The notes beneath the pieces were generated by a model. The model made no database searches. It was not told the DNA's origin and was given only the letters and a program-made list of their open reading frames with translations. From Gentiana macrophylla (Eukaryota > Streptophyta > Magnoliopsida > Gentianales > Gentianaceae), in the NCBI GenBank assembly GCA_026214975.1, contig CM047808.1, positions 4,763,262 to 4,827,261 on the forward strand: a stretch of 64,000 nt of DNA, read 5' to 3'. Positions 48,115-59,487 of the stretch are shown here, piece by piece; position 1 is the stretch's first letter, and each line of letters opens with the position of its first letter. A program made the position numbers and the translations under genes.

Positions 48115-48120
48115 AGTTTT

Positions 48121-48138
48121 TGGCGCCGTTGCCGGGGA
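48121..48138 (+). promoter_or_regulatory. Primer-binding site, tRNA-Asp
   Basis: TGGCGCCGTTGCCGGGGA is the exact complement of the 3' end of plant tRNA-Asp and lies six bases after the 5' LTR. Confidence 0.95.
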
Positions 48139-48698
48139 ACCGGACGGTTGCCTAGTTTTTGTTTTTCGTTTTTCCTATTTTTAGTTCGTTTTCATTCCTG
48201 TTTTTAGTTAATAATCGTTTAGGGTATTAGGATATTAGGTTTTCAGTTTAGGGTTTAAGGTCTTGTGCTTAGTCTTCTTCTCTTCTATCTAATTCTGTTC
48301 TTTTTCTCTGTTTTCTTTCCTCCTCTCTTCTATGTAATTTTCTGCTTCTGTTCTAATTTTCCCGCTATCAAGCGGGCGTCTGGGGCATTGGACGCCCGTC
48401 CGCTGGAAAATTTTCAAACCGATAACTTTTACCATTTCAGACGAAGCGTCCATAAAATTTGGACGCCCGTTCAGTTTTTTAGAGACCCAGGCAGCGTTTG
48501 GGAATCGAACGCCCGTCGATCTAAAGTTAAGCGAGACGCCCGTCCAAACCTTTGGACGCCCGTCTGTTCCATCCTTCCTTAATAATCCTTTTTCTCTTTC
48601 TTCCTTCCTTTTCTTTTCTTTTCTTAGGCTTTAATTTTTAGTTTAGACTTTTTAAGTTTTTAGTTTTTAGGGTTTTCGCACTTGTTTTTGTCCGGTTT
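48139..48698 (+). other. Leader of the Athila element with more dyads
   Basis: No gene is seen. A group of GGACGCCCGTCC-type motifs lies at 48370-48565, which is within the transcribed leader rather than the promoter. Confidence 0.6.
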
Positions 48699-50412
48699 AT
48701 GCAAACCCGGAGTCAGAAGAGACCGTTATTATACACCCCTGACCCCGAGAAAAGCGTAGTCCGGCCAAACAGGCGGAATTTCCGTTCTGCGGTTCTGACA
48801 GATAGAGCCGAACAAGATCTCGAGGAACGGTTGGCCGAAGAGATAACTGAGTTCGTAATAATGGCTGCAAATGACCAACGTACGTTGGCGGACTACGCCA
48901 TGCCTGGCGCAGTCAAAGTCAACCCCACGATTATTATTCCAGCCATTGCTGCACAGAACTTCGATCTCAAACCGGGCCTCATTCAAATGATGTAGCATGC
49001 ATCTATATTTCACGGGTATCAGTCTGAGAATCCACATACCCACTTGCACACATTCCTGGAGATCTGCGATACCACTCGCATCCAGGGAGTAAGTGAGGAC
49101 GCTGTAAAGCTGAAACTGTTCCCGTTTTCTCTGAAGGGAGAGGCTAAAGAGTGGTATGGCTCTCTTCCTGCTGAATCAATCACTACCTGGGCAGAACTCG
49201 AAAAGGAGTTTTTGAGTCAATACTTCCCACCTTCTAAAACTGCCCAGTGTTTAAATGAGATTTTTACGTTCTATCAGAAGGAGAACGAATCGTTCTTCGA
49301 ATGCTGGAAACGATTTAAATCTCTTCTGAGAAAATGCCCCCACCATGGCTTGCCTAAGGAGAGGCAAGTCAATACGTTCTTCTAGTGGACTGACCGAGCT
49401 TACGAAAGGCATGGTCAACAGCTCTTCTGGTGGGGCTTTCCTGAAAAGAACACCTGATGAGGGGTGGGCACTGTTCGAGGACATTGCCAAGTACAACTAC
49501 GCCCCCTCTTATCAGGCTATCCAAGCTCCTCCTCCTCCTCCAAAGGTTGAAGAGGTAAATGTTCAAAGTATGATAGCCATGCTGCAAAAGCAGATGGCAA
49601 GTTCTCAAGTTCAAAACCCGATTATTCAGACTCCTTCGTTTCCACAGAACCCTCAGGTTCTGTATTGCGAGAACTGCTGTCAAACTGGCCATGTGAATGG
49701 CCAGTGTCAATTTAATCCCCCTACTCCCTACCAAGTCAATGCTGTCCATGATTATGGACAGTACACTCAGGTCATGTGTCAAAATTGTGATAATATGGGG
49801 CATACTGCTAAATTCTATCCTATGAATGGGCAAAGTGCTGAAGTGAATGCATTCTACGGCCAGAACACTCAGAGGTTCAATCAAGCTTCTGGCCAGAATA
49901 CTTTCCAAAACCAAGGGTTAAATCAATCCTCAGGTTTCAATCCAAATTCGAACTTCAATTCGAATCAGAACTTTAATAGAAACCCTGGTTTTGCTCAGAA
50001 TCAAAGCTCTAATTTCTCCAATCCTACGCAAAGGTTTAATCAGAATTGGCCTTCCAATTCTAATTTTCAAAATCGGCCCAGCCAACAATACTCTCAAAAT
50101 TTTCCCAACTCTCAAGGCCCTTCAAGCTCAGGAGACCTCAAGGCTGAATGGAACTCATTCAGAGAGGAGCAAAACAAGAATATTCAGCTCCTAATGAATA
50201 CATATAAGAACCTGGAGCGACAAATAGGGCAGCTGGCTGAGCAGTTAGCTTCACGACCCCCAGGGCATCTGCCCAGCTTTACTGAAAAAAAATCCAAAGG
50301 GCGGTCATGTTGCTCAGGCCGATATAAGCAACAGCCAATGTACTGACCTCATGCCAACAATGCAATACGGTAGAGAGGAGGCCAGCACGATGAACTTAAG
50401 AAGCGGTACCTA
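48699..50412 (+). pseudogene. Athila gag, broken
   Basis: Reading starts MQTRSQKRPLL at 48699. A TAG at 48993-48995 sits where Gln fits. The capsid region follows (FSLKGEAKEWYGSLP, then FLSQYFPPSKTAQ). A frameshift at about 49383 moves reading to the next frame (SGLTELTKGM onward). Two zinc-knuckle-like motifs follow: CENCCQTGHVNGQC, and CQNCDNMGHTAKFY, where the last Cys is changed. Then comes an Asn/Gln/Ser/Phe-rich stretch. A second frameshift at the A run near 50290 precedes the conserved NLRSG end. Gag would form the particle and bind element RNA. Confidence 0.9.
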
Positions 50413-51687
50413 GATTAGTGGTCCTTCCCACCAGGGAAACCACTAACCCCTCCTGCCACTGATAAGGCAGGAGGGGAAGCTGAGCACCTACACTCCCCTT
50501 GGCTGCAAGGAAAGACTCAGGTGGCTGATCCCCTGAGAGGTGAAAAAGATGGAGACCCTCAAGTGGCTGATCCCTTGAGGACTGAAAAAGCAAGTGAAAG
50601 TCAGGAGGCTGATCCCCTGACTACAAAAAAATCTGAAAAAGCTGTTCGTTGGAAAGATTTGGAAGACAAGGCTGTAAGCGCATCCTCAAAGAAAGTCTTT
50701 TCTGAGAGTGACCTTAAAAATCTTCCATTTCCACCGAGAAAGAGCAACATTCCTCTGAGTGAAGATAATAAGTATGAAAAGGTGTTAAATCTGTTGAAAA
50801 ATACTCAGGTAAATCTTCCATTATCCGAGGTCTTGGTTGAAATGCCTAAGTATACAAAATTCATCAAGGATGTTGTTTCGTCAAAAAAGAAGTTGTCAGA
50901 CATGGAAAGGCTGATTGGTGAGGATTGTTCAATGATTAATTATGAAGACTTACCAACCAAGAGAGGTGACCCTGGAAAGTTCGTGCTTACAGTGTTAATG
51001 GGAGGCCTGGTCTTCCCTAACTCTTTGTGTGACCTGGGTGCATCCATCAGCCTCATGCCATTGTCTGTATGCAAGCAGCTGGGTTTAATTGATCTTCTAG
51101 AACCCACCACCATGAACCTTCAGTTCGCTGATAGATCTTCTAAGAAAGCAGCGGGAATCCTAAAAGACGTACTAGTTCAATTTGATATATTTACCTTTCC
51201 CGTTGACTGGTACGTCCTTGATATTGAAAAGGATGAAAATGTTCCCTTGATACTTGGAAGACCTTTCCTGTCTACAGCCAGAGCCCTCATTGACTGCGAT
51301 GGAGGGCGAGTGACGATACGAGTTGGTGAGCAAGAGGTGAGCTATAATGTCTCCAGATCCATTCAAGTACCCTCTGGTCCTCCAACCGGCTTTTCCATTG
51401 AGGATATGTCTGATGACTTCGATGATTTCATGGAAAAGCAAGTCATGGCTGTTGCGACTGAATATGAGCAACTGGTCGATAATCTGAATAATCATGGTGT
51501 GGTCAATCTGGATCATTTAGAAGCTGTTTTTGAGGACGAGTTGTTGAAAGGAGAAGCTTTGGCAGTGGGACCACTAAGTAAACTCAGTGATGTTGAGTTG
51601 AAAAGTGGAGATGTTAAATCAAGTTTAGAAGACCCCCCTGCAGATTTGGTGTTGAAGCCGTTGCCTAAACATTTGAAGAAGAGATGA
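50413..51687 (+). pseudogene. Athila protease region
   Basis: The frame 50521-51687 begins with three copies of an ADPL-containing repeat (about 30 amino acids, from a tandem DNA repeat at 50520-50630). It then carries the linker WKDLEDKAVSASSKKVF. The aspartic protease core reads LCDLGASISLMP at about residue 175; DLGAS in place of DTG is usual for this lineage. VPLILGRPFL follows. The frame ends LPKHLKKR and the usual stretch between protease and RT is missing, so a deletion links it out of frame to the RT. Confidence 0.85.
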
Positions 51688-54600
51688 AATTGATCAACGT
51701 CTTGAGACGCAATGAAAAAGCCTTTGGTTGGCAAGTAGGAGATATCAGAGGTATATCTCCTGACATCTGCATGCACAAGATCAAGACGAATGAGGGTGCT
51801 AAATGTGTGCGACAGCCTCAGAGAAGGCTCAACCCTCATATGCAAGAAGTCGTCAAGAAGGAAATTATCAAACTTCTGGACATGGGAATCATCTACGCCA
51901 TAGCCGATAGTGAATGGGTTTCCCCAACTCAAGTAGTTCCCAAGAAAGGAGGAATTACGATTGAGAAGAATGAGAAGGGAGAGGAAATAGCATTACGACT
52001 GGTCACTGGTTACAGGGTATGTATCGATTATCGAAAGCTAAATGAAGTAACCATGAAGGACCACTTTCCCCTTCCATTCATTGACCAGATGCTTGAGCGT
52101 CTGGCGGGGCACACATTCTACTGCTTCCTGGATGGATATTCAGGATACTTTCAGATACCCATTGATCCAACTGACCAAGAAAAGACCACCTTCACCTGCC
52201 CTTATGGTACATTCGCTTACATGCGAATGCCATTTGGTCTCTGCAACGCCCCAGCCACATTCCAAAGGTGTATGCTGGCTATCTTTGACGGGCTAGTAGA
52301 AAAGTGTATGGAGATCTTTATGGATGATTTTTCGGTCTTTGGTCAGACGTTTGATGATTGCCTCGACAATCTTGATCAAGTGTTGTCCAGATGTGTGGAA
52401 AAGAATTTAGTCCTCAACTGGGAGAAATGCCACTTTATGGTTGATGAGGGCATAGTTCTTGGCCACAAGATTAGTGCCAAAGGTATAAAAGTTGACAGGG
52501 CAAAAGTCGAAGCCATCGAGAAGATGAGCTATCCGAAGAATGTGCGCGAAGTAAGGGGTTTTCTTGGACATGTCGGTTTTTACAGAAGATTCATTCAAGA
52601 CTTCTCCAAGATAGCCAAGCCCCTGTCTACTCTACTCAAGGAAGACGTTGAGTTCGATTTTGATGAAAACTGCAAGCAAGCGTTTGAAGAGCTCAAAAAT
52701 CGTTTAATATCTGCTCCAATTCTTATATCGCCTGACTAGAACTTACCCTTTGAGCTTATGTGTGACGCATCAAACTATGCAGTTGGTGCAGTCTTAGGGC
52801 AAAAGCTTAATGGGAAATTCCAGCCTATCTACTATGCCAGTCACACACTGAATCCTTCCCAAGTTAACTACACGACCACTGAAAAGGAATTATTGGCCGT
52901 AGTCTTTGCCATGGACAAGTTTCGTAGTTACTTGCTGGGTGCTCAAGTGATTGTGTGGACTGATCACGCTGCTTTGCGGTATCTGATGACTAAGAAAGAT
53001 GCAAAACCGCGCTTACTGCGTTGGATATTGACCCTCCAAGAGTTTGACGTTCAAATTAAAGACAAAAAGGGCAGTGAGAACGTAGTGGCAGATCATGTTT
53101 CTAGGATGTTGAGTGAGGAAAAGGGTGATCCTGATGATATCGATCTTTACTTTCCTCTAGAAAATGTAATGCTAATCGATGGTTGCGCTCCAGACGTTCC
53201 ATGGTATTCTTCCTTCGTAAACTACCTGCATTCCCAGTATCTTGATCCTGAAATGTCTTATCAAGAGAAGAAAAAGTTCTTCTCTGATTTAAAATCTTTC
53301 GTTTGGGATGAACCTTATCTTTTCAAGATTTGTAAAGATGGTTTGCTCAGGAGGTGCGTTCCAGAATCAGAGCAACGTGATATTATCGAGCAGTGCCACA
53401 GTGGACCCACTGGAGGTCACTTTGGTCCTTGGAAGACCGGTGCTAAGATCTTCCAATCCGGTTTCTATTGGCCTACGATCTTTAAGGACACGGAAGCTTT
53501 CTGTAAAGCTTGCGATAGGTGCCAAAGAACCGGTACTCTGACAAGGCGTTTTGACATGCCTTTGAAACCCATCTTAGAATGCGAAGTCTTTGATGTATGG
53601 GGCATCGATTTTATGGGACCATTCCCATCATCTTGTGGTAACAAATACATCTTAGTCTGCGTAGACTACGTGTCTAAATGGGTGGAGGCTCAAGCCACTC
53701 CTCACAATGATCATAAGACGGTCATGAAATTTCTAAAGAAAAACATCGTCGTGAGGTTTGGATGTCCACGCGCCTTGATCAGTGATGAAGGGACGCATTT
53801 CTTCAACCGACCCCTAGAGAAAGTTCTTGAAAAGTATGGTGTTCGCCATAAGACATGCACACCATATCATCCGATGACTAGTGGTCAGGTTGAAAGGAGC
53901 AACCAAAGTATTAAGAAAATCCTGGAGAAAATGGTAAACAGTCATAGAAAGGACTGGAGTTTGAAGTTGGATGATGTACTATGGGCATACAGGACCGCCT
54001 ATAAGACTCCTATGGGTACATCTCCATATCAAATGGTCTATGGTAAACCATGTCATCTGCCAGTCGAGCTAGAGCATAGAGCTTACTGGGCTACAAAGTT
54101 TCTGAACTTTGATTCCCAATCTTGTGGACAGCATCGACTGCAGCAGTTAAATGAGCTAGACGAGTTCAGACTCCAGGCCTATGAAAGTGCCAGGATTAGT
54201 AAAGATAAGATGAATCTACTCCACGATGCTAAAATTAAGAAAAGAGAATTCCAAGTCGGCGAACAAGTTCTTCTATACAATTCTAGGTTACATTTGTTTC
54301 CTGGAAAGTTGAGGACTCGTTGGTCCGGTCCTTTCGAGATTCTCCAAATCATTCCTGGAGGCGTTCTAGAACTTCACGGTTATAGCGGTAAACCGTTTCG
54401 AGTCAATGGTCAAAGGTGCAAGCACTATATCGGTGAACCTAAAGAGAAACCTTTGATTGTTCGTTGCCTCGATATCCTCGGATGTGGTGCTACAAAAGTC
54501 GATGATTTTGACGAGTTTTCACCCGATCTTTTCTCTGAGGATGACGGTAGTAGTCGATCTGAAGAAGTTCTAGCGGGTAGTTGGGATATAGAAGAGTATG

Positions 54601-54695
54601 AGAGGGAGCGTGAACTGAAACGTCATCAGATTACTCAAAAGAAGAAGAAGTCAACCATGGGGAAGTTTAAACGAGTATGGAAAGCTATCAAATAA
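51684..54695 (+). pseudogene. Athila reverse transcriptase, RNase H and integrase
   Basis: One frame runs from 51684 to 54695, broken only by TAG at 52737-52739, where Trp is expected ([14 protein letters not shown]). The RT has VCIDYRKLNE, FLDGYSGYFQI and FMDD (catalytic, about 52318). RNase H follows at about 52760-53110 ([33 protein letters not shown]). The integrase has its zinc module ([15 protein letters not shown], 53400-53525). Its DDE triad is in GIDFMGP (53601), ISDEGTHF (53778) and VERSNQ (53890). The HHCC and DDE residues look intact. These enzymes copy and insert the element. The natural stop is at 54693-54695. Confidence 0.95.
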
Positions 54696-56437
54696 TTAAC
54701 CCCATGTGTTAGATGCTGTTTCTGCAGCCAAACTACCAATCAAAGTTTAAACGAGGTAGAGGCAGGCAGAAAAGTCAAATGGCCTGATCCAGGCTGAGCT
54801 TAAACGGTGTCGAGCTAACGACATTAACCAAAAGCGCCACTAGGAGGCATCCTAGATATCCCTTATTATATTAGGAATCTATTCTATGTTGTTTCTTTTC
54901 TTTGATTTAGTTTTTAATTTAAGTCTAATTGAGATTTTGTTTAAATCATTCAGTTTAGCTGTGTTTTTAGATATGGATCTTGGAGTTCCTCCAGAGGATT
55001 ACCCTCTCATTAGTAGGATCCCACTGATTACGGTAGATGATGGCCCAGGAGGCACTATAGTGTTGCACGTAGATTTCGATGTTAGTACCCACGTCAGGAC
55101 CATCACGTATGTCATTATTGTTCCCCGTTGTTCGGGAGGTGGAGATTTCACTACAGAGGAGCTACAGGAGGCTATATGACGTCCATATACGATCCTCAAC
55201 GATCCTATGCTGACAGATTTGGCGCTAGTGCTACAGGCTTCGCACTTTCGAGGAGTAGAGGTGGCTGGAGAGGACTGGAACCTGCAGGACGAGTATGATT
55301 ATCCTCCGGCTGTTGACATGCTCCGTCGTCTCATCCGTGTTGTGGATTGAGACGAGATTTTTGAGCACTAGCGTTCTTAGGTTGTTTCGTCGAGCTCCCG
55401 ACGTAAAACGAAAGCGCTTGGTGGGAGGCAACCCACTATTTTAGTTTTCTTTTCGAGTCATTTTATGTTTTTCGTAGTTTGGTATTGTATTTTTTGAAAT
55501 TTTAATTAATGAGAAGGTCGCCTTTGAATTTATTTTATATGACGAAGTTATGATTTGTGCATTTTCCCTGCTTGGACGCCCGTTCATACATTATGGACGC
55601 CCGTCCGGCCCCTGTCTTTAGTGGACGTCCGTCCAGAAACCTTGGACGCCCGTCCAGGCATCCCTATTTCAATCCTGTTCTGAGTCCCAAATTAGGACGC
55701 CCGTCCAGAGCCTGTGGACGCCCGTCCGGATAACTCCCTCCAATCCTGTATGTGAATTTGAAACTTGGGCGAGCGTCCACCTGAACTGGACGCCCGTCCA
55801 GTTCATATGCTTTTCCAGTGAACGCCCGTCCACTGAGTTGGACGAGCGTCCGACCCTTGTCTATATATACCCCTGCACCCCCACGAACCCTCATTTTTCT
55901 GATTTTCAAACGAAGAAACACGACTTTTGCCCTTCTCTCACCCTAAATTCTCCAATTCTAAACCAAATCGAGTGATTCCAGTTGCTATAGAACGCTCTTA
56001 GTGCCCTCTTTTTGATTTTCAAGGCTAAATTCCCCAACAATCCATATTTGTGGAGAATCAACGCAAATTGTGGTCCGACTTTTGCAAAGGAAAAATCGGA
56101 TTTTGGACTCCAAATTGCACTATTTGGACGATTTCTTAGCATTATCATCACCTTTTCTCTATCTTTGGTAAGAATTTGGCAACTTTTCTCAAGTTTATTC
56201 ACGTTTTTTTGAGTTCGATATTCGGGTCGGCTCGTTCACATGAATAATGCCTTAATTTGTTTTTTTTCTTGGTTTTGTTGTTTCTTTCTTCCCCTTTTCT
56301 TGCTGTGATGGTTTGGTGGTGGTGTATGGTGGTTGTTTGATGGGTTGTTATGGTTTGTTTGATTTGAAATCCCGATTTGGATGTTAAACGGGTAACCTTT
56401 TGTTGTGGGATTGTTTGGTTTAGACTTAAGTTGCATC
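54696..56437 (+). other. Region between integrase and ORF3, with a dyad array
   Basis: The 54886-55179 frame is short and its product unknown. The stretch 55572-55852 contains about ten motifs of the form GGACGCCCGTCC or GGACGAGCGTCC, spaced 20-40 bases apart, outside any LTR. No gene is recognised after them until 56438. Confidence 0.6.
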
Positions 56438-58006
56438 ATGGTGAGGAAAGAGGTGGCTAAGAAGCGTGCCGGTAAGGAATTGGCTAAGGATTCGGGTAAG
56501 AAACCTAAAGAGTTTGATCCTTCCCATATTGATCCCAGTCGAGGTGTGATAATCCGAGAGCAACCCCCAAGAGCTTCACAGCAAGCTAGAACTTCTTTGA
56601 GGGATGAGCCTACTTCCAATTCTGAGACTGATGATGATGTACCATTGACTAGGATGCCTAGGGTGAATCGGGGGGGAGCATCTTCTAGGGCTGAGGCTAC
56701 GGAGGAGGTACCTATGCATGAAGAGACTGAACCTAGGACTGAGAATCCTAGAAAGAAAGTGAGACCGGCAGTGCCTATACCATTGCCTCGTAGATTTGTC
56801 AATCCGAAAGCACACGAGGTCTACACAAAACACTACTTTGCAAGAAACATGTTGATCGAGAGGGCAGTGTTGGAGGCAAAAGTGGATCACTCTTTTGTGC
56901 AACTGTTAAAGGATAGGCAATGGGATGCTTTGATGAAGATCCCGACGACTCCGGTTAATGACTCTTTGGTTAGAGAATTTTATGCCAATTTTTCGGAAAC
57001 CAACTTGGATACGGGTGTAGTGATGGTGAGGGGTGTCAAGGTTCCGTTTACGCCACAAGTCATTAATGCTAAATACGGTTTGGCGGCTTTCGAGGGACTG
57101 GATTATAAAGAAGAGATTAAACGGAGGCAGGATGCAGGACAAGATCCGTTGGAAGAGTTGAGATTGACGGTTTGCCCCGATGTTGCGTGGACACTTAGGC
57201 CAGGCGGCGATAGAAAGGAATTAGTTACTACGGCTTGGTCTGAGGATTGGAGAGTTTATTGCCGTTTCATTCAGAGTCGGTTATTACCGAAGAACAATTT
57301 GACGCACTTCCACATCGGTGATTTAGGGATGCTGTATGCTTTGACGTTCAAGTTGAACGTCAATGTTGGTCAGGCCTTATATTATGAGCTCGTGATTAGT
57401 CAGCAGAACTATAAGCGGAGTTTAATTGTTCATCATTTGATACATCAGTTGTGCATCGATGCCGGCGTCCCGGAGTATAGGCAGGATTATAAGCCTAAGA
57501 ACCCCAGAGAGATCCAGAGAGAGAAAGTTCCGACTCCGGGCTAGTCTGAGGCAGAGACACAGGTACCGGGACCTTCTTCGGCACCACCTCCGGTTCCCTC
57601 ATTTTCTAGTTTATCTCCTACGGAGAGGGCTCGGTATAGCATGCCCAGCAGTTTACGAGATTGGATGACTGATATCCAAGAGACGCAGAAGAATATGATG
57701 TACGTGCTGAAGTGTATTGTTGAGGGCAAGAAACCGAGGGATATGCAGATTTTCAAGGAGAGTGATACGGAGTTCGTCTTTTCCGATGCGATCGAGCAGG
57801 TTATTGCCGATGTGCTTGAGGCGGAGAAAGAGCCTTCTGATGATGAGGATGCGGAGGAGAGACCTACTGAGACTGCCACTGCTCCGATTACACGGCCTGC
57901 ACCTTCCTCGACGACGTCTACGGCTGCTGTACCCTCCACTGCACCTCCTACTGCTGCTGATTCTGCTGTTCCTCCTACTCCAGAGACTACTCCGGGACCA
58001 TCTTGA
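56438..58006 (+). pseudogene. Athila third ORF (env position), plant transposon protein-like
   Basis: The likely start is ATG 56438 (MVRKEVAKKRAGKELAK). A Lys/Arg/Ser-rich N-terminus is followed by a conserved domain from about residue 110 (RFVNPKAHEVYTKHYFARN to FHIGDLGMLYALTFKLNVNV). A TAG at 57542-57544 interrupts a Gln position (TPGQSEAETQ). The tail is Pro/Thr/Ser- and Glu/Asp-rich and stops at 58004-58006. This position holds the env-like gene in some Athila elements. Here I see no signal peptide or membrane segment, and it resembles the putative plant transposon protein family, so it is not an envelope protein by sequence. Function is unknown. Confidence 0.7.
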
Positions 58007-58398
58007 GCTTTATCTTTTATTTCTCTGATTTGATGTTGAACTTTTTTATGTTTTGATTCGATTTGGTTGTACTTGATTTTTGACACTTTACCTTTTGCCC
58101 TGTTATGATTCCTGTACTTTTTATTTTTCTACGCTACTGTCGTTTATTCGTAGGCGTGAATTTTTATGGATCATGATTTGTTATCCTCTTCTGTTGCGAT
58201 ATTATACCCCATTGTTCCCCCGAGATATTTCTGTTTTCTCAAGTACGTGCAGATGTAGTTTTTGTCGAGTACTCGATTGAGTTAGATGGACGTTTTTCGA
58301 TGCTTTCGCGAGCGTTGGCTTTTTCATGCTCCAGCCTGACCAACGCCTCGATTTTCTACGCGAATTCAGCTAAGCTTCTTTTCTTTTTACTTTCTGCA

Positions 58399-58439
58399 CA
58401 ACATGAGGACATGTTGATTTTTAAGTGTGGGGGAGGGGA
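58399..58439 (+). promoter_or_regulatory. Internal polypurine tract with perfect hairpin
   Basis: The hairpin has 7-bp arms CAACATG and CATGTTG with loop AGGA (58399-58416). After six bases comes AAGTGTGGGGGAGGGGA (58423-58439). In the non-autonomous element the arms are CAACTTG and CAAGTTG, so the fourth base pair has changed from A-T to T-A, with identical spacing. The tract lies 1.05 kb upstream of the 3' LTR. Confidence 0.72.
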
Positions 58440-58940
58440 TTGTTCGAATTGTACCTACGCATATCGTTTGCTTGATACGTTAGAATGTTTTTATGTTCTT
58501 ATGCAAAAATGAGCGTAATTTTCAAAATTTTCCGACACTTTTGTTTTTTGTTTTTGTCCCGAGTAGGCAATCCAATTTGATGTTCGTGTTTTTCATAGTC
58601 ATCTATGCTGTATTTCATATGTTTGATAAGTTAAGTGTTACACCCAACACTATTTTTTCACGTGTCATAGTTAATGATGAGCTATGCTATACAGTTATTA
58701 CCCCGTTTTGGATTAGTGATTTTTTATTTCCGTATAAGTCATGTGCTTAGTGCTACGTATATATCTCGAGATTTATGATAGTTTGTATTTAGTTCCGAAG
58801 TATGTTATACTGTGAATATCTTAGGTTTTAATGTGATAAGTACACGTAACTATTGTCAAATGAAAAGTTGAGTTAATAAAGAATAAATTGTGTGTGTCGA
58901 AAGCTAGTCGATGATTTGAGTGCGATAGGGTATACCACGT

Positions 58941-59059
58941 ATGTCCTATACCACTTTGATGACCAAAAGCTCACGACAGTTAGAAAAAGCTGCCTTATGA
59001 TTGGAGTAAGGTAGGAGATTATCTCGAAATGTCCTATTCTACTATGAGGGCAATAGCTT
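58941..59059 (+). repeat. Paired direct repeats in the Athila 3' noncoding region
   Basis: ATGTCCTATACCACTTTGAT... (58941-58971) and ATGTCCTATTCTACTATGAG... (59029-59059) are related and 88 bases apart. The counterpart pair at 7225-7344 is 89 bases apart. Confidence 0.75.
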
Positions 59060-59448
59060 GTTCTAATGTGCGTTTAAAGGTGAACTAGTTAAATCAACTA
59101 ATGCATTGTTATGAAATGGATATAAGACTTAGTTTTCGTCTATCTTATCCCCAGTATAAACTGATAGATATGTTGTAGGGATTATCCTCTGAGTATTTCA
59201 GAACGGCCCTAGATATACTCGATCATCCTTTTCGGGATATTTCACGTTTGTAGGGTACATCTTATGAGTGTCATTTATTACTATTCTACGAGGGGTATTA
59301 GCTAGTTTCACTTTGATTTATCAAGTTTGGATTTAGTGGAAGTTTTCTATGGCTATGCACTTACACAGTGGTGAACGTCTAAGTTATTGAATGTATGTTA
59401 TATCTGTTTAGATGTCTATTTTCTTTCTCGAGCTTAATTTTCGTTTTG

Positions 59449-59486
59449 TTTTGCTCGGGACGAGCAAAAAGCTAAGTGTGGGGGAG
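59449..59486 (+). promoter_or_regulatory. 3' polypurine tract with upstream hairpin
   Basis: A perfect 9-bp hairpin (arms TTTTGCTCG and CGAGCAAAA, loop GGA) is followed after four bases by AAGTGTGGGGGAG (59474-59486). The 3' LTR starts two bases later. The tract is the expected plus-strand primer. Confidence 0.85.
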
Positions 59487-59487
59487 T

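Larger units (their letters stand above)
58007..59448 (+). other. 3' noncoding region of the Athila element
   Basis: About 1.4 kb has no gene but is shared in part with the non-autonomous element: the hairpin and polypurine tract at 58399-58439 and the direct repeats at 58941-59059. Confidence 0.7.

Noticed and set aside
56438..58006. Envelope gene of an infectious retrovirus-like element
   Set aside because: No signal peptide, furin-like site or transmembrane segment is visible.
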